Part shown: one piece after another, positions 1 through 13,227 of the stretch
How positions within the stretch are numbered: position 1 is the stretch's first letter
Layout: each line of letters begins with the position of its first letter
Assembly (NCBI RefSeq): GCF_002443255.2
Contig: NW_019211454.1
Location: 62,726,671 to 62,790,670, forward strand
DNA: 64,000 nt
Source of the DNA: Varroa destructor
Lineage: Eukaryota; Arthropoda; Arachnida; Mesostigmata; Varroidae
Direction of reading: 5' to 3'
The notes under the pieces: model-generated
Database searches by the model: none
Told to the model about the DNA's origin: nothing
Seen by the model: only the letters and a program-made list of their open reading frames with translations
Made by a program: the position numbers and the translations under genes

Positions 1-2
1 GC

Positions 3-71
3 GGAAACATCGATCAGCGCTTGCACAAAGCCATCGATTTCTTCAGCTATTGGTTTCAGTCCAAATCCTAA
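3..71 (+). CDS. Possible 3' end of an upstream plus-strand gene (partial, uncertain)
   Basis: Reading from base 3 gives 22 sense codons ending at TAA (69-71). The peptide ends in AIDFFSYWFQSKS, rich in aromatic residues and protein-like, which would fit the last exon of a gene entering from the left. I do not recognise the family. The opposite strand is also open over 1-119 in one frame and reads plausibly (contains FDVFLLGFGLKPIAEE), but the sequence before its only nearby AG is A/C-rich, a poor acceptor. At most one of the two is real. No AATAAA is seen soon after the stop. Confidence 0.22.
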   Translation, partial: GNIDQRLHKAIDFFSYWFQSKS

Positions 72-3000
72 AAGAAAGACATCGAACGTTGTTGCCGGTT
101 CAAGCGACACGGCTAATCTGTTTGTTTGTGTGTATGTTTAATAGTTGTTGATACTTTTTCTCCCTGACAGACTCTTCTAGCTTCCAGCTTGCGGCACTTG
201 GGCGTTCTTCTTTCCATGATTCATCTTTAGTGGGGTGATGTCAAGAGAGCGAATGTGCATTGTGAAATCCAGTCTGGCGTTAGGGATCAGCCGCGGTAGT
301 GGAAGAACACAAAATGGAGCGTACCAGCTACAGCGCAACGTTGTGTAACATGCAATTTCTTATGGCCAATAAAAAGACGGAGCCCCATTATCTGAAGCAT
401 TTTTTCTCCTGCAACAGAAGTGGATGGCGGTTCGAAGTGCCGCAAGCGAGTCTGCAGAAACGTAATATAAATTACATATTAGTACGCATGAAGCATATGC
501 ATCACGAACGGACGCTGCGGTACCCAAGTTAAAGTGGCAACAGATCAAAACAGACCGCGCTGCGAAGTGGCAACAGACCGCGCTAGACAAAGAAAAGAAG
601 GACAAATGTAGCAGCGGCCGTGTGAGAGAGGGGGAGTACCAAGCGAAAGCCCTTGTGGCAGTGCCATGCCTCGATAGGCATGAACAAATGAAACTAAAAG
701 AAACTGTCCGTCGTCGTCGTCTTCGTAATATGTATGACACGCTTAGCGCGCACTGCTCCCGCTCTTTCTTTTCGATCTCAGCTTTGTATTTGTCTCTGAC
801 TTGAGCTTAGAAGGGCCCGGCCGCTTCAACTTATGGTATCCAAGGGTGAACTAGCCAATTACGTGCAAAGTAAATGCCTTACTAGAAAGCATGTAAAGAA
901 CCCAACAAGGGCGTAACGTGCAACAGTTCGTCCGCAGCGGCTATAATCAAACGTTCTTTGTTAGTGATGGCAAAAAATCGACTGGTGTGATCGCGCTATT
1001 GAACTCTAAGGGGAATTCAGCGAATCGCGTTAAGAAGAAGGATTAATGGCTCAATGTATTTTTTGAAAACTAACATTAAGGTCAGATGCCAGCTTGAGTT
1101 TATTGCAACTGCTTCACCTGCAAAAAGTGTTACAACAAGTTAAGTATCTTTTGAGCAAGAAAGGTCCAAAGACGATTTCAGCATTAGCGGAGCATAGCGC
1201 ATTTTGACAACCAGAGTAGATATTTAAAGGCTTGGGAAGGCGATCAGTCGAGGCAGATAATAAGCGGCTTATCATCATTGAAGTCCTTCACCAGGCTCGG
1301 GCCACGGTGACTTGTTAGGGTTAATCGATCATGCTGCAGCGCTACCTAGTGGGTGATGATGTCGAGAGAGGAGGCGGGTAGTTTGTATTTCGCTTGATCC
1401 ATCTTACTGCTTCCTTATTTATCCAGGCTTTAGTCAATCTAGCTGCTATATGGAGCTGCTGTTTAGTTTGCTGGCCTTGTCATCGCACCGCGAGCTAGCT
1501 TAAGCGATATTATCTGTAGGTATCATCCCTTCGTCCTAGGGAATCTTGCATATCGAAAAGTATATGCACAGCGGTCTATTTGGTCCGATTTATGAAAGCA
1601 GAACTGGCCAGCGTTAACGTGAAAGATTGATGGCACATTATTTTAGTAAAATGCACAAAAAAGCGTAAACAAGTAACTCTGTCAGTTTTTTAACGTCCTT
1701 AATAGAAACTTGTTATCCTACAGACACAGGCAAAAGTCATGTTTACTAGGATTTAAATAATGATTTTAATATATTATGTATAATATTATACACCTATAAT
1801 GATTTTCTTCATGATTAATTGTGAGATCAGTGCACTTTTCAGTTACGTACTACGTACTTTCAGTACGTAAATTTATCTACTGCTCACGATGAATCTAAGA
1901 ACTCTCACTGCGATTACATTTTATTTATACACACTAATTTATAATACCTATTTATAGACTACACGACATACAGTGTCCTCACGCTTCACTTAGTATGAAT
2001 CTCCACCATCTTTGATTGAACAAGATATTTGTTCTAAATTGGCCTTTTAAAACTGGAAAAGTGGATAAGAAGGTTTACCGTCAATCTATCGGTCTACGAA
2101 CGCTGCTCATGGCCCGTGGTCTTCAGGCCAAGCCAAACCATAAAGAGCGATGGATTCACTAGAAGATATAATCATAGTTCTAGAGTTTGTGCGTTCTATG
2201 TCTCAAATAGCTTGCTTGTGTACAGTGATTACTTATCTACTGCGGAAAACGGGTCGGGTGATTCATTCTGTAAAACCCCTAGGTAATGTATTGTAGAAGT
2301 TGAGTCCTTTTTGGTGGTTTATTGAGAATCTGTGTCTGTCTCTTTGCATCTCGACGGATGGGAGTGGATAGCTCTGGCACGTGCATTGGTTTTGCCACAT
2401 AATAGACTAGCCGCGCAGGACAGATGTACTCTATATACATCTAAAATCCAACGGTAGCTAAACCGTAGGACCATTTCTTAAAGCCGTATTAACCAGTTTT
2501 ACGGTGTGTTTCTTTAGGAGGCTTTAAGATGAGATCTATATATCATATTTATAGTAGGGAATATATAATTCTAATGTACAGATCATATTTGCAGTCATTT
2601 TCAATGAGTAGCCCTCATTCGTTTTGTTTTTCTGTTAGTATCAGCTCATAGCAGCAGTAGCCAATCTGACAAGTAGCTGAATGTACCTTAACAAATGAAT
2701 GTCTATATAATTTTGCCCACTTAATCTTGTTTAAAATAGCCTCCTACTGTGCATTTTTAAAGATCGTGGTCTTAGGCTTACTTTGAATGAAAATAACTGT
2801 GCCATTAGTAAAGCTAACTCTATTCGCGTGTTCACTAACACGATATTTGTACATCGTTATGGTTACAAATTCAATTAAATCTGAATGAAAATGGTGTTTG
2901 TTTCGGAAAAAACAAACAACTTTCTTATGATAACCGCAGTTGACACGTTTACCGTTCAAAATGTCAGCGACAACGTAATAAAATGATTCACAGACTCCCA

Positions 3001-6000
3001 AATATAATAATCGCCTAGAAATATTGAAATTCTACGGGATCGAAGACGCCGCTTTGGGTGGTACACATTTTCAAGAACGCATACATAAAACGCTTTCCGG
3101 AATAAATGAAAAGTGGGGTGCCATGCCATTATACATATCGTATCTCGTAGAACACCACAACTTACCTCGGTGAGCGAACCGCGTCTTCGAAGTATAAACT
3201 TGCGGATCTCTAACTCCTTTACTACTTCCGAAAAGTTTATCTAGTAAGGCTAGTGATTGACGGTATCGAACGTTTTGCTTAAATCGCAGAAAGATTATGA
3301 GGTAAGACACATTGTTCCCAGATAATCTTGTAGTGCCTTTCATGGGGCACTACACAACTTCCTCACACCTTTCACTCAATTCAAAGCTAAATTGAATCTG
3401 GCCGAATTTTTTATGTTTCCCAAAACACGTACCCAACCTAAAGACTTTTTTTTACTACTCAAGCTTAATATGGTTGAAGGTAAGGGAAACAATCCTGAAA
3501 TTGCTCATTTAAACAGGTAAACCTAAAGACGAACTTTAAGAACTTCCGAGTATTTTGATTTTAAGGAAACTTCACATAATAGCAAACTCGGAATGTCGGC
3601 AAAAACGACAATCTCCTTCTATTCGGGTCTGGACCTGAAGCATTTTTTGGTCTATATTTTTCAAACTATTTTGTTAGATAAGTTGAAGAATAAGTGCTTG
3701 GCTTTGTATGCACATGTTGGATTACCGCCTGCCTAGGTAAAAACGTTTATGCCAATTTTGATGAGTCGATAAAGTCTTCTTTAAGATAATTTGGTATGAG
3801 GAACCACTAATGGCTTATTTAGGCAGAGTGGACAGTAATAATAAAAAAAAAACTTACTATAAGAGCACATAGTTAGTCAGTTCACACTTATTTTTGGTAG
3901 GTTTTACTCTATTTTGAATCAAGGTTTTACGATTTACCAATGGCCGGATACCCCCTTCAGAGCAATGTCTCCCATGCAAGACATCGGGTGATGCACTATT
4001 GTAAAATATAAATATTGCTTTCCTATGCCTGGTTCTATGTAATTGATTGAAGATTTGAGGTCCATATGTAAGAACTCCTTTGCTGTCTTTTCTATTCAGT
4101 GAGTGGTTCCATTAAGCAGCTGGTACATATATACTTATGTCCGTGGCTGACTCCGTACCTGTCCAGTAGTAATAACCTTTTCCCCTGCTCGATTCGTTGA
4201 AACTTAATAAGAACAAGATCTATGCTCTCTTTACACTGCAAATGCCTCTTTTATTAAAACAGTTTCGTTCGAAAGTTATTAGACAGAGCCGGCTGCGGTA
4301 CTTGAAGAACTACGTCATTAAAAGACGCTGACTTTTAGCCCAAAGGCAGTTGCTGTCAAAGCAGAAGTAAAAACAAGTATGGTCGTAATGACTAATATGC
4401 AAACAAAGATACGCCACTACTGAATTTAACTATTGCATGCTTTATCATCTTAGAAAAACAGCGTTACCGCACTGATCACTGGGTTCTGCAGACACGTACG
4501 TATACCCACCTTGTAATAATTAGTCTGTCTTCCTTGTTGGTATCTTGCTAGCTCTATCCGAAATGTGCGCTCTTATTAGTTGATCAATCTTGGCCTCCAA
4601 AGAAAAACGTTGTTTTTTACAGGACACTGAACGAAATAAAGTAAGATTCCGGCGATTACCGATCTACTGAACCCTATCGTCTTACTGATAAGTAGTAGGT
4701 CAACTGAGCATTAAGAAACCCACATATAATTACTGCGAAGTGTCCGTCTTATCTATGTGTGAGTATTACGTATATCCTTATGGAACTTAAATCTCGTATT
4801 TCGTTCTATTCTTTTTCATCTAGCAGTGATTGACAAAGCGAATAGAAATGGTATATGTATATGTATATGTATTTCAATTATGTAGATACCTTTAAATAAT
4901 GTTTTATTTATCCACCGTTTAACAATATTTATATGACAATCAATGACACTCCGTACTGTAAAATTATTCGCCTTATTAGCGAACATTTTTTGGCCCACAG
5001 ATAGGTCTTAGCCTACAACAAGAACGGCATTTTTCGACAGTTTTCCATTTTTCTTTTGTTTCTATACTGTGACAATCGCTAACACCGTTTTCATTACGCT
5101 TTTCCATTTTTTAAATATTTCTATTAAAAAAAAGTATAGTATCACTCTATGATACAAATAAATCACTGTGTCTATTACTGATCAATGTAACTAGGGCTTA
5201 CAAGGAGGAAAAGCCGCCCGACATAGCGTCGAAGAAACGTGTTGACGCCAATGGTTAACTGTTTTTGATTTATATATCATCACAGTTTATCTTCCTAAAT
5301 TTATAGCGAGTAATACTTATTGAGGATCTCATAAACTTCCATTTGATCTCTTATGTAATCATGGAGTTCAGAAGCTGGACGAAAACATTTCTTGGCCATT
5401 ATTTCAAGGAAGATTACTGCAAATGTATGAAAAACTTCAGATTGTTTACTTAGCTTGTTAGTGAGAGCCTAAAGCACTATCCTGATACGGTCGACAGAGT
5501 TTGTTTGCCATGGCAAAGGCCAAGCAGAACGGTGAGGCACTTATCTCTATTTATTAGAATGATCTCAAAAATCTTCATTCACGTATTTGAATCGATGTTT
5601 AGTTATTTGTTCTAGCGCAAAGCTATGTGCTTTAAAAAGAATCAGCAGTATTTTCAAAATGTCTTCAGTTTACAGGGAAAACGTGCCGACCGTGCTTGTA
5701 GAGAAATTGTTTTTCCATGTAGCGCAGCGGGCCCCCTTTTTGTATACATCACATTTATACCATGCGCATATATATTGGCTTATAGAAACCTCCAACTCCT
5801 TTATTGCATAATTATTCTATGGAGTCAGAATTGAACTGTCTTTTGGAAGGAAGTGACATTATAAAGGATCATTTAAACTTGTTATGAACTTTCAGTTGAT
5901 CCCTCTTTGCGCGTCTTTAAGAGTAGTTTCGTTGTATGAATTTCATATGACCAGACGGAAAGCATTCAGCAATCAACGTTCACAACACACAAGTCTGTAC

Positions 6001-6884
6001 ATTGAACTTAAGTTATTTTTGATACGCCAGAATTCCTAGAGATATATAGTATATTGTATATACATATTGTTATATGAAGTATCTCATTGTAGACGGATCG
6101 ATAAAGCAACATGCTCTATGTGATATAACGTACGAGTACGGATTCACAAGTACTTGAGATAATCTTTCAAGGAGATTTTCGAATAAAGCTTAATAAATAA
6201 TAAGGAGGATATTATTATTTTTCTCGTCATTATAGAATTTTCTCGTCTGCTGTATCTGTATGACACGGAAGGATCGCGAGCCACGGCGATCCACTTGTAC
6301 AAGATTTCAGCATTGTATGCCGTCATCACCATGTATTTCAAATCACTTCTTGTTAAATTTGACTATATAACAAGTTTATGCAAATCAAAGAAAGACTTGA
6401 GGATACTGTGGGGAGACTAACCGTAGGTTCACAAGCAGCCAATAAATGTTCTCCATCACCCATGGTTTGTCTCTTGCTGAAAAAGATCCGTAGAGCTTTA
6501 GTTAATTTAATCTGAGCTAGGATATTAACGTAGAGTTTTCATTGAAATAATCGACTGTCCTTTCATTGTAGCTACTTCTTTTACCCAGATACCCATCGGC
6601 TTATCACGGCGTGCTGATCTTTTTTTTAAAGAAAATTTTTTCACCCTATGTTAAATACTCGTCTCTGCACCGGGCGGATTGTGCTAGAGATTTCTGACGT
6701 CACGATGTGCGAAACATTAACATCAACGTTTCTTTTTGGCTTGCTTTAATTGCCTTTTGAAGTACGGCACTTCGGTGATGTTGGCTAAGCGACTCTTCAA
6801 ATTCACTAATCAAGTTAACTTAGATGATCCAATAGTTAATATAACTTGACCACTACTTGTAATGAGCACTACTTTTAATATGAG
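72..6884. other. AT-rich intergenic DNA, no gene seen
   Basis: No stretch combines an open frame with usable splice sites or a recognisable motif. The interval holds homopolymer A and T runs, a short inverted repeat at 1851-1869 (8-bp arms TACGTACT/AGTACGTA, 3-nt loop), a 14-bp palindrome at 5504-5517 and the microsatellite at 4851-4872. Open frames here are short and overlap on both strands, as expected by chance. Confidence 0.6.
4851..4872. repeat. Short GTATAT tandem repeat
   Basis: Three full copies of the hexamer GTATAT plus a partial fourth. It is a simple microsatellite with no gene nearby. Confidence 0.8.
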
Positions 6885-6889
6885 ATGAG

Positions 6890-7325
6890 CGTCAATTCGC
6901 TCCGCTATAAAACAAGAAACTATTCGCATCGTTTCCGAAATTTTGAGCAGAGCTCAACTATTGGCCAATTTCTGCGCGCTCGACAAATACGTTCCGAAAC
7001 TATAAACTTTACGGGTCGGCAAAATCTATCGCATCGCAAACAGGTATGTGGCTGTAGAAAAACAGAGACAGGTTCCAGCTTAGCAGAGGAAAAAATCGAC
7101 GACGAAGGAAGGAAACTGGGGACTCCAAAATTAATCGCTACCGTCCGTATGTATATTTCTAATGATTCTTCTATTTTGCCATTAGACTTTTTCCAGAAAA
7201 GCGAGGTATCACCTATGAAATTTATCGGCGCGTTTTGCAAACTGCTGTCAAGCGTTGGATAGCTGAAGAGTTTACTCCAACAAGGCTGGACATTCGTGCG
7301 ATCAAAAACGAGCGATTTAGGACCT
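6890..7325 (+). pseudogene. Possible eroded coding relic (unidentified)
   Basis: Two protein-like segments lie in different frames. The first (about 6890-6995) contains IRIVSEILSRAQLLANF and meets a TAA, after which the same frame continues with YRIANRYVAVEKQRQ before another stop. The second (about 7198-7325) contains TYEIYRRVLQTAVKRW and ends at TAA; a TTTTTCCAG acceptor lies just before it. Helical, basic segments in plausible order but broken by stops and a frame change suggest a decayed gene or transposon fragment. Chance cannot be excluded and I recognise no family. Confidence 0.2.
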
Positions 7326-8409
7326 AAATTGGTGGTTATATAAAATCAACGCGACTGTCGAAAATGACACTTAAAAAAATGTTTGATCTATCTGTCTTTA
7401 TTTAGACATAGCCTTACAACCAAGGCATTACGAAAATATTGTGTACTTTATTTAAGTTCCGAATCTTTATGAAATCTAAACAAGCGGCAAAAGTAACACA
7501 CTTGGACTGAAGTGTCCTTTTAGGCAGTAGTCTATATATCAATGAGCCTCAGTACGATGCGTTGTATGCACTCTAAGTTTATGAAATCAGTCGACGCCGT
7601 ACTTATGTTGACCGCGGGCTTTTTGAATAAGCTTGGCCTATTCAAAATATTATTAGACCCCCTCCTCCTCCCCTCCCCCGCCCGCCGTGATAGCGGGAAT
7701 ATGTTGTGGTGTATACTTGAACCCGAACATAGACGAACTTCATTTCATTCTGCGAGCCAGTCGTCCGTCTAATGGAATTCCCAGCGGCGATACCGGATGT
7801 AAAACTCGAGACATAGAAACTCACGTGAAAAGAGCTACTTTGTTTCATAGACTCTGGAAGCGGAAAAGTCTCTCCGCCTTTTTTAGTTTGAATTGTGGGA
7901 ATCGTTTTAGTAATCAGTGCTTTCATTATCTAAAACTGTTACCTATTGGCAATGTGGGAAAAAAAACTCAAATGTTACACCAAGGGGCGGCCTGCATGTC
8001 ATAGCAGTAACGCAGTTCAGGCCAGAATTCGTCACTATATCGATACCCTCTATTAATGACCTAAAACTGTATTGTCAGATACGGACGGTGGCCGGAATAC
8101 TTCGCCGGATCATATGTGTATTGTACGACTGTTCGCTCGTGCACCGTTAGGCTTAAACCAAAGTAAAACGCTTCGTGAAAAGTATTGTGATATCCGTAAT
8201 TCTGCAAATGAGGCAAATTTTCCTACCGAGAACACTCGATTATTTGATAAGAAGAGAAAGAAATGATTGGTTGAAAACTAATTAATTGGCCTTTTGTCGA
8301 TAGAAAACCAAAACCTCTATTCATTGATCAAATTTATCAAATCATATAAATGTTGAAAGTAGCTAAACTGCAGATGGCTGTGTAACATAAAAAACGAACC
8401 GTATCGGAC

Positions 8410-8429
8410 CCTAGGAAAATTTTCCTAGG
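8410..8429. repeat. Perfect 20-bp palindrome
   Basis: The arms CCTAGGAAAA and TTTTCCTAGG are exact reverse complements with no spacer; the flanking bases do not extend it. A chance palindrome of this length is not expected in a window this size (about 0.06 by simple base counting). It could form a cruciform or be a dimeric protein-binding site. No coding sequence adjoins it. Confidence 0.85.
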
Positions 8430-10814
8430 TTTTTCCAGGCCCTTTAGAATATGCCAGTATGCCGTAAATATCAAATAAAAGATAACGTCGTCTAATTATT
8501 TCTAAAAAAAGCATTGTTTTCACCAATAGACGCTGTGCATCGTCTTTTTAATTGCTAGGGGCTTAGGCTATGATAGATTCCCCTAGACACTGCACGCATG
8601 GAACACGACCAAATATCGGATGCTATAAAATGAAAATAGCACAGAGGACATTGTATTTTGTAGACACCGTCCATGTCGTGCACAGCGTAATTATCAATAT
8701 TTTACATTGTATTATTAGTTTATGCGCGATAGATTATCTAGTTCGTAAAATATTGTAGGACTTTCCCAAACGACCAGCCTGACTTTTAACGACATTATCT
8801 CTACCGCTTTCACGTACATTTTCTGTCCTTAGACATCTCCAATAAACAGGTTCTTGCGTTATCACAGGCAAACATTGAAGGACACCGCAGTTTAATATTT
8901 CTATTTCCTCCACCAGTATGCTCGTACATTGTGACTAGATTATCGCCCAGTCGATCAAAAGCTATAATTTCCGGTAGAGTGAATTTTGGAAAAAAGAAGA
9001 AGGAAAAATGAATAGACAAAGGCTAAAAGCGGATCGTCACTGTGTTTTTCTTCTGAGCAATACAATAACACTGGTGGTGTTGGCAGATACAAAAAAGGCT
9101 TCATTAGTTAACGGACAGGACCCCATTACCTTCCGGCTACGGCCCTATTCTAATCGCTCTGGCAGCGCCTCAGCCCGTCGCAAACGGAGCGACTCCAGCC
9201 GTTTGCGCAGCGAAACAACGGTAAAGACCAGAATGAATAATGAAAAGCCGCTACGCTGAATCTTCATTGGGAAGGCAATGAAGAAAGACACCAGGTGGAA
9301 GATCTCCGCTAGACTAGGCGGTGATCGAATTCTGGCCGCGGCCGTCGGCGTCATTAGCTACGATGCAAAGTGCAGGTGAAGCAGCTATAGCAGTTGGTTA
9401 TAACACAAAGTTTGCGAAAATTACTGACTACCCTTTTCTCGGCTTCGCTCAGGCACATAGGTGTTTATTTACTTGCTACCTTACGTAGCCTATGATACAG
9501 CCTAGGCTACTGGAAGAGAAGGTGAACTAATTCAATCGATTCTAACTTTATAGCCATTTTATCAGATGCGGAAATAGTTCTTGTTGATCGGTGACCAATT
9601 GTGCTCATAATTCATCGTCCTTGAGATTCATTGTCTATTGTTAAACGATCAGGCATAATCTATTGGTAAAAAGAGTGAAGCATGTCTGAATTGCTGAAAC
9701 ATATCTATGAATATGGCAAAAACTGACCGTACTCCATTTATTTTCGGTATCAGGCCGGAATGGCGTGCCTATTCTGTTCAACGATTTCAAAAACTATGCT
9801 CAATTTGGTCCGTTAGACTGTCGTTTTTCCTTGCGAACAGTCACGACGAATTTAATAAATACAAAACATATTTTTAAAATATGAACCATTGTAAGCCTAG
9901 CCCGTGACCCGATTCGCTGAAATGTACAGTTTCGCGAAATGTTTTTTGGAACGTGGTTTTTGGGTAAGTGACGCGAATTACTGCGTGCGTCATTACATAA
10001 CATACCCCGCATTTGGGTCTGTTAGCGTATCAGAAGGGGGTACGGAGTTGCGAAGAATACGTATACCGTTTGGCCTTTCCTCTCCGTTTGTCGCCAATGA
10101 CACGTCGCAATACCTATCACGTTTTACTTGACGCTGCAGCAGCTCGTCATTAGTGTTTTTACCAAATTCACGCTTCATGACAACGACGTTCGCCTCCAAA
10201 TGTTATCCAGCACAAGTTATGTACAATACATTCTAGTGGTGTCATCTATTGTCGTCGGTTTATTCCACTGACGCTTTTGATCTCTCATGCCAGACAGATC
10301 TCAACTTGAAGATAGGCCATCGAATACCATCGAGTACGCGCAGTCATATTGTGATTGTCTGAAACGAAGCGACTACAGACAGGGTGCACTGCCTCTCCGT
10401 TCGACCTCACTGATTTAGGTTCCTGGTTGGGATCTGTCTGGGTCCAGTTTATCACGATGCGCTAGCAAGTGCAGGTCTTTCGTATTCATTTAGTAGTGTG
10501 TTTGGCATTTCGTAAATATACATCTGAGTGACCGTGGGATTGTGTCGGGAAGAAGAGTCATCCGCGCGTACAAAACCTACCTGCCAAAGTTATTCGCTGC
10601 CCAGTATTACCGCCTGCCCGGATGGCATGCTTTTAGAATTAGAAATGCAATGCAGTGTTTATCCATGGCCACAAGCTCATGTGCTAAAAGCGCAATGAGA
10701 GATGTATGCCAAAGGACAACAACGTTGTAGAACAGAATGATGCAAATGATGAGAGCGGACGCTGTCGCCTCTTTCCTGCACCACTTTTTTTTGCCCAACA
10801 GAAGCGACTCAACG

Positions 10815-10839
10815 GAGAGAGAGAGAGAGAGAGAGAGAG
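10815..10839. repeat. GA dinucleotide microsatellite
   Basis: About twelve uninterrupted GA units. Frames that run through it on the minus strand give serine/leucine repeats and should not be taken as protein. Confidence 0.9.
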
Positions 10840-12668
10840 TAGATGCATGGGGTGGCATGGCAAAGGCTTGGCGCTGTAGTCGGTTTGCATAGCAATGATA
10901 TGCCATTCTCTCAGTGACGTGATTACTAACTGCCCCTAGCTCATGGTCAAGATTGCATTTTAATATGTGATTTTCATTTAGGACTTCATTAGGCGTCTTT
11001 GCGATGCTTTGATGTGTGCGTCACCATATGGCTGGATTGGATATTTGCGATGAGTCTAGTGTGCCATTGAAGTACGATAGCCACTCGTACGTTCTGTCTT
11101 ATGTGTGTGGAGTCCCTGCAAGCATTTATGGCTCTGCTTGAATCCGATCTACTGTACGATCATATGTAGGTAGTACTTTAATGCCATCAACTTGTCAGAC
11201 CTAAAAAATCGGAAATAATCAGCTTCTTCGGACCTACACGCAAAGCTGCTAAGTGTTTCTGCGATTGGTAAAAGGACGAATCGTAATTACGTGGCCAGAG
11301 CTGCAAACGCCATCGCGTTCGGGAAATGCACACAACCTAAAATACCAGTTCCACTTGAACAATCAGTATATATTGTATCTTATTCTTGAATTTCGTGATC
11401 CTAAATTAGTACTATTTATTGTTAATCAGGCTTGTAAGCTTGAAGCGTGATGGAGACGCATAGTCCATCACGAACTTCAGACCGCGTACCTTGATTTATA
11501 AAGAGAACTGCCCGTCAAGATCAATACCCGTAATCATATAGTTCAAGTTCCTTAACCCTTAAAAAAGCTTCTAGCTCACGGCCCCTTGCGAGAATTCTAT
11601 AATCGTAGACTTCCTTTAAAACACCCAAATTACCATATGGGTTGTTTGAAGCGATGCTAACGGCAATATAAAACATTTCAAGTCAAAATATTACATTGGT
11701 TACTTCTTTCTTATTTTAAGTGGTTATTCATTGTTTCTTTTGCTGAGCTCACCTATAAAAGAACTTTCAGCTGCTTCTGAGTTAAGTTATTGCTTTTGAA
11801 TTATGATAGTTCCGTCAATGCTATGCATTGCATATTGGGCTGAATGGAACGATCTTCGATCCTGACGTTTCCAACAAAACAAATAGTTGAATCATAACTT
11901 ACGATTCCATCAGAATATTGAGATATTCTCTTCGAACGAGTTCGTGAAGGTGAAGCCATTCAGCATCGTTGCACGAAGAAGCATTGATTTTAGACATTTC
12001 AGCTATAAACGTTGTTTTTTTCGCATTTTGGAGATATACACAGATCCTAGGCTTGCTGGTCACTGACTGCTTAACACATTTACAAACGTGAAATTTCTTG
12101 GTACAGTTTGACAAACACAACTTTTTTCCCCGCCTACTTAGAACATTTGTCAAAATATGAAGAGGTAACATGCTTAAAACAGTTACACGTTTACCAAAAT
12201 AGACAGCGAGAATATTGCGTCTTGTAACTTATATTAGAATATAACATTGATTTGTACCCATAAAAGGCAATAGGTCACGCTAAGGTTATACCCTAGGTTA
12301 ATAGGCATACTATGATATGATATATCCTTGTACTGGAGGCGTCGTATTTCTAAGGTTTCCTTTAAAACAAACTATAACGATATTTCGAAAAGGCGCACTC
12401 CTAAATGGATCAAACGTCGTCCTGTAGATGAAAGCTAAATTCTGTGTATCGGACAAACACTCGAAATACTCAACCCCGCTAACTGAAATCTATGCCATGT
12501 TCCTTGTATTTTTAAGGATGTGCTTGGTGCTTTGATCTTATTAGACAAATCCATTTAGTTTTATTCAAATTATGACCACTGCATCTTTACAACAGTGCTA
12601 CATAATGTATCAATAATTGTATCAACTATTGTTGAATTTATTAAGTCAAGCTCTCTTTTTGTTCCACG

Positions 12669-12959
12669 TTAAATGCTGTACATCAGACTCAAATGTCCAT
12701 TTGAGCATCCGTTATTCTCATTTCTTGTGCGGAAATAATCAAGAGCGAGTAACAGGGTGGACTCACAATATTCGAGTACATATATGAAAAGGCCTGGCAG
12801 AGACAAGTCGGATATCGAGAGCATGTAAAAAGCAGTTGCAACTATCACAGATAGAAAGCTTTCCGTTAGGCAGCTAATGAATTTGAGACAAGCAAGAACT
12901 ATTCCGCAAAAACATCCCAGGGCTGTGAAAAGAACCGCAGCTGCTGGTGTTCCAAACAA
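12669..12959 (-). other. Hydrophobic minus-strand open frame, possible transporter fragment
   Basis: The frame encodes two strongly hydrophobic stretches, beginning FGTPAAAVLFTAL and continuing through LSVIVATAFYML. The first part is loosely like the region of APC-type amino-acid transporters where a TP motif precedes a membrane helix. Inside it there is a good minus-strand acceptor (TTCTTTTCACAG) and a GTGAGT donor further on, so an exon is possible. No phase-compatible neighbour exon was found: the nearest open segment (minus strand, about 13406-13238) ends at AG/GTAAGT in phase 2, which does not fit. Treat as a lead only. Confidence 0.13.
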
Positions 12960-13227
12960 GTTTGTCCCATCGTGTGTTTAATGCATTTCAGGGAGTGCCA
13001 TTAGGAGTGTAACTTGTCCTATTTGTGATAACCATATAAGGCTACGCTATGCTCAAGAAATGGTCGACAACGGAGCTGAAGAGTTGACATCGCAACCGGC
13101 CTCTAAAAAGTTTTTATCCTAGCTTTCCTCATTGGCAATCGAAAAAGATGTCTTTCAGACATTCAATAAGCTTCGATAAAGCTTTGGTGAGGTCATGAAG
13201 TTCGATTTTCTCCAACAAATTTAATCT

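Larger units (their letters stand above)
7326..13227. other. Intergenic DNA, no supported gene
   Basis: Mostly AT-rich sequence with scattered short open frames. Notable contents are a C-rich patch at 7660-7685, the 20-bp palindrome at 8410-8429, the GA repeat at 10815-10839 and a hydrophobic minus-strand frame at 12669-12959, each listed separately. Nothing else reads as a gene. Confidence 0.55.

Noticed and set aside
5504..5517. 14-bp palindrome TTTGCC/GGCAAA
   Set aside because: Palindromes of this length are expected several times per window by chance.
10684..10890. Ser/Leu-repeat peptides on the minus strand
   Set aside because: They are translations of the GA microsatellite.
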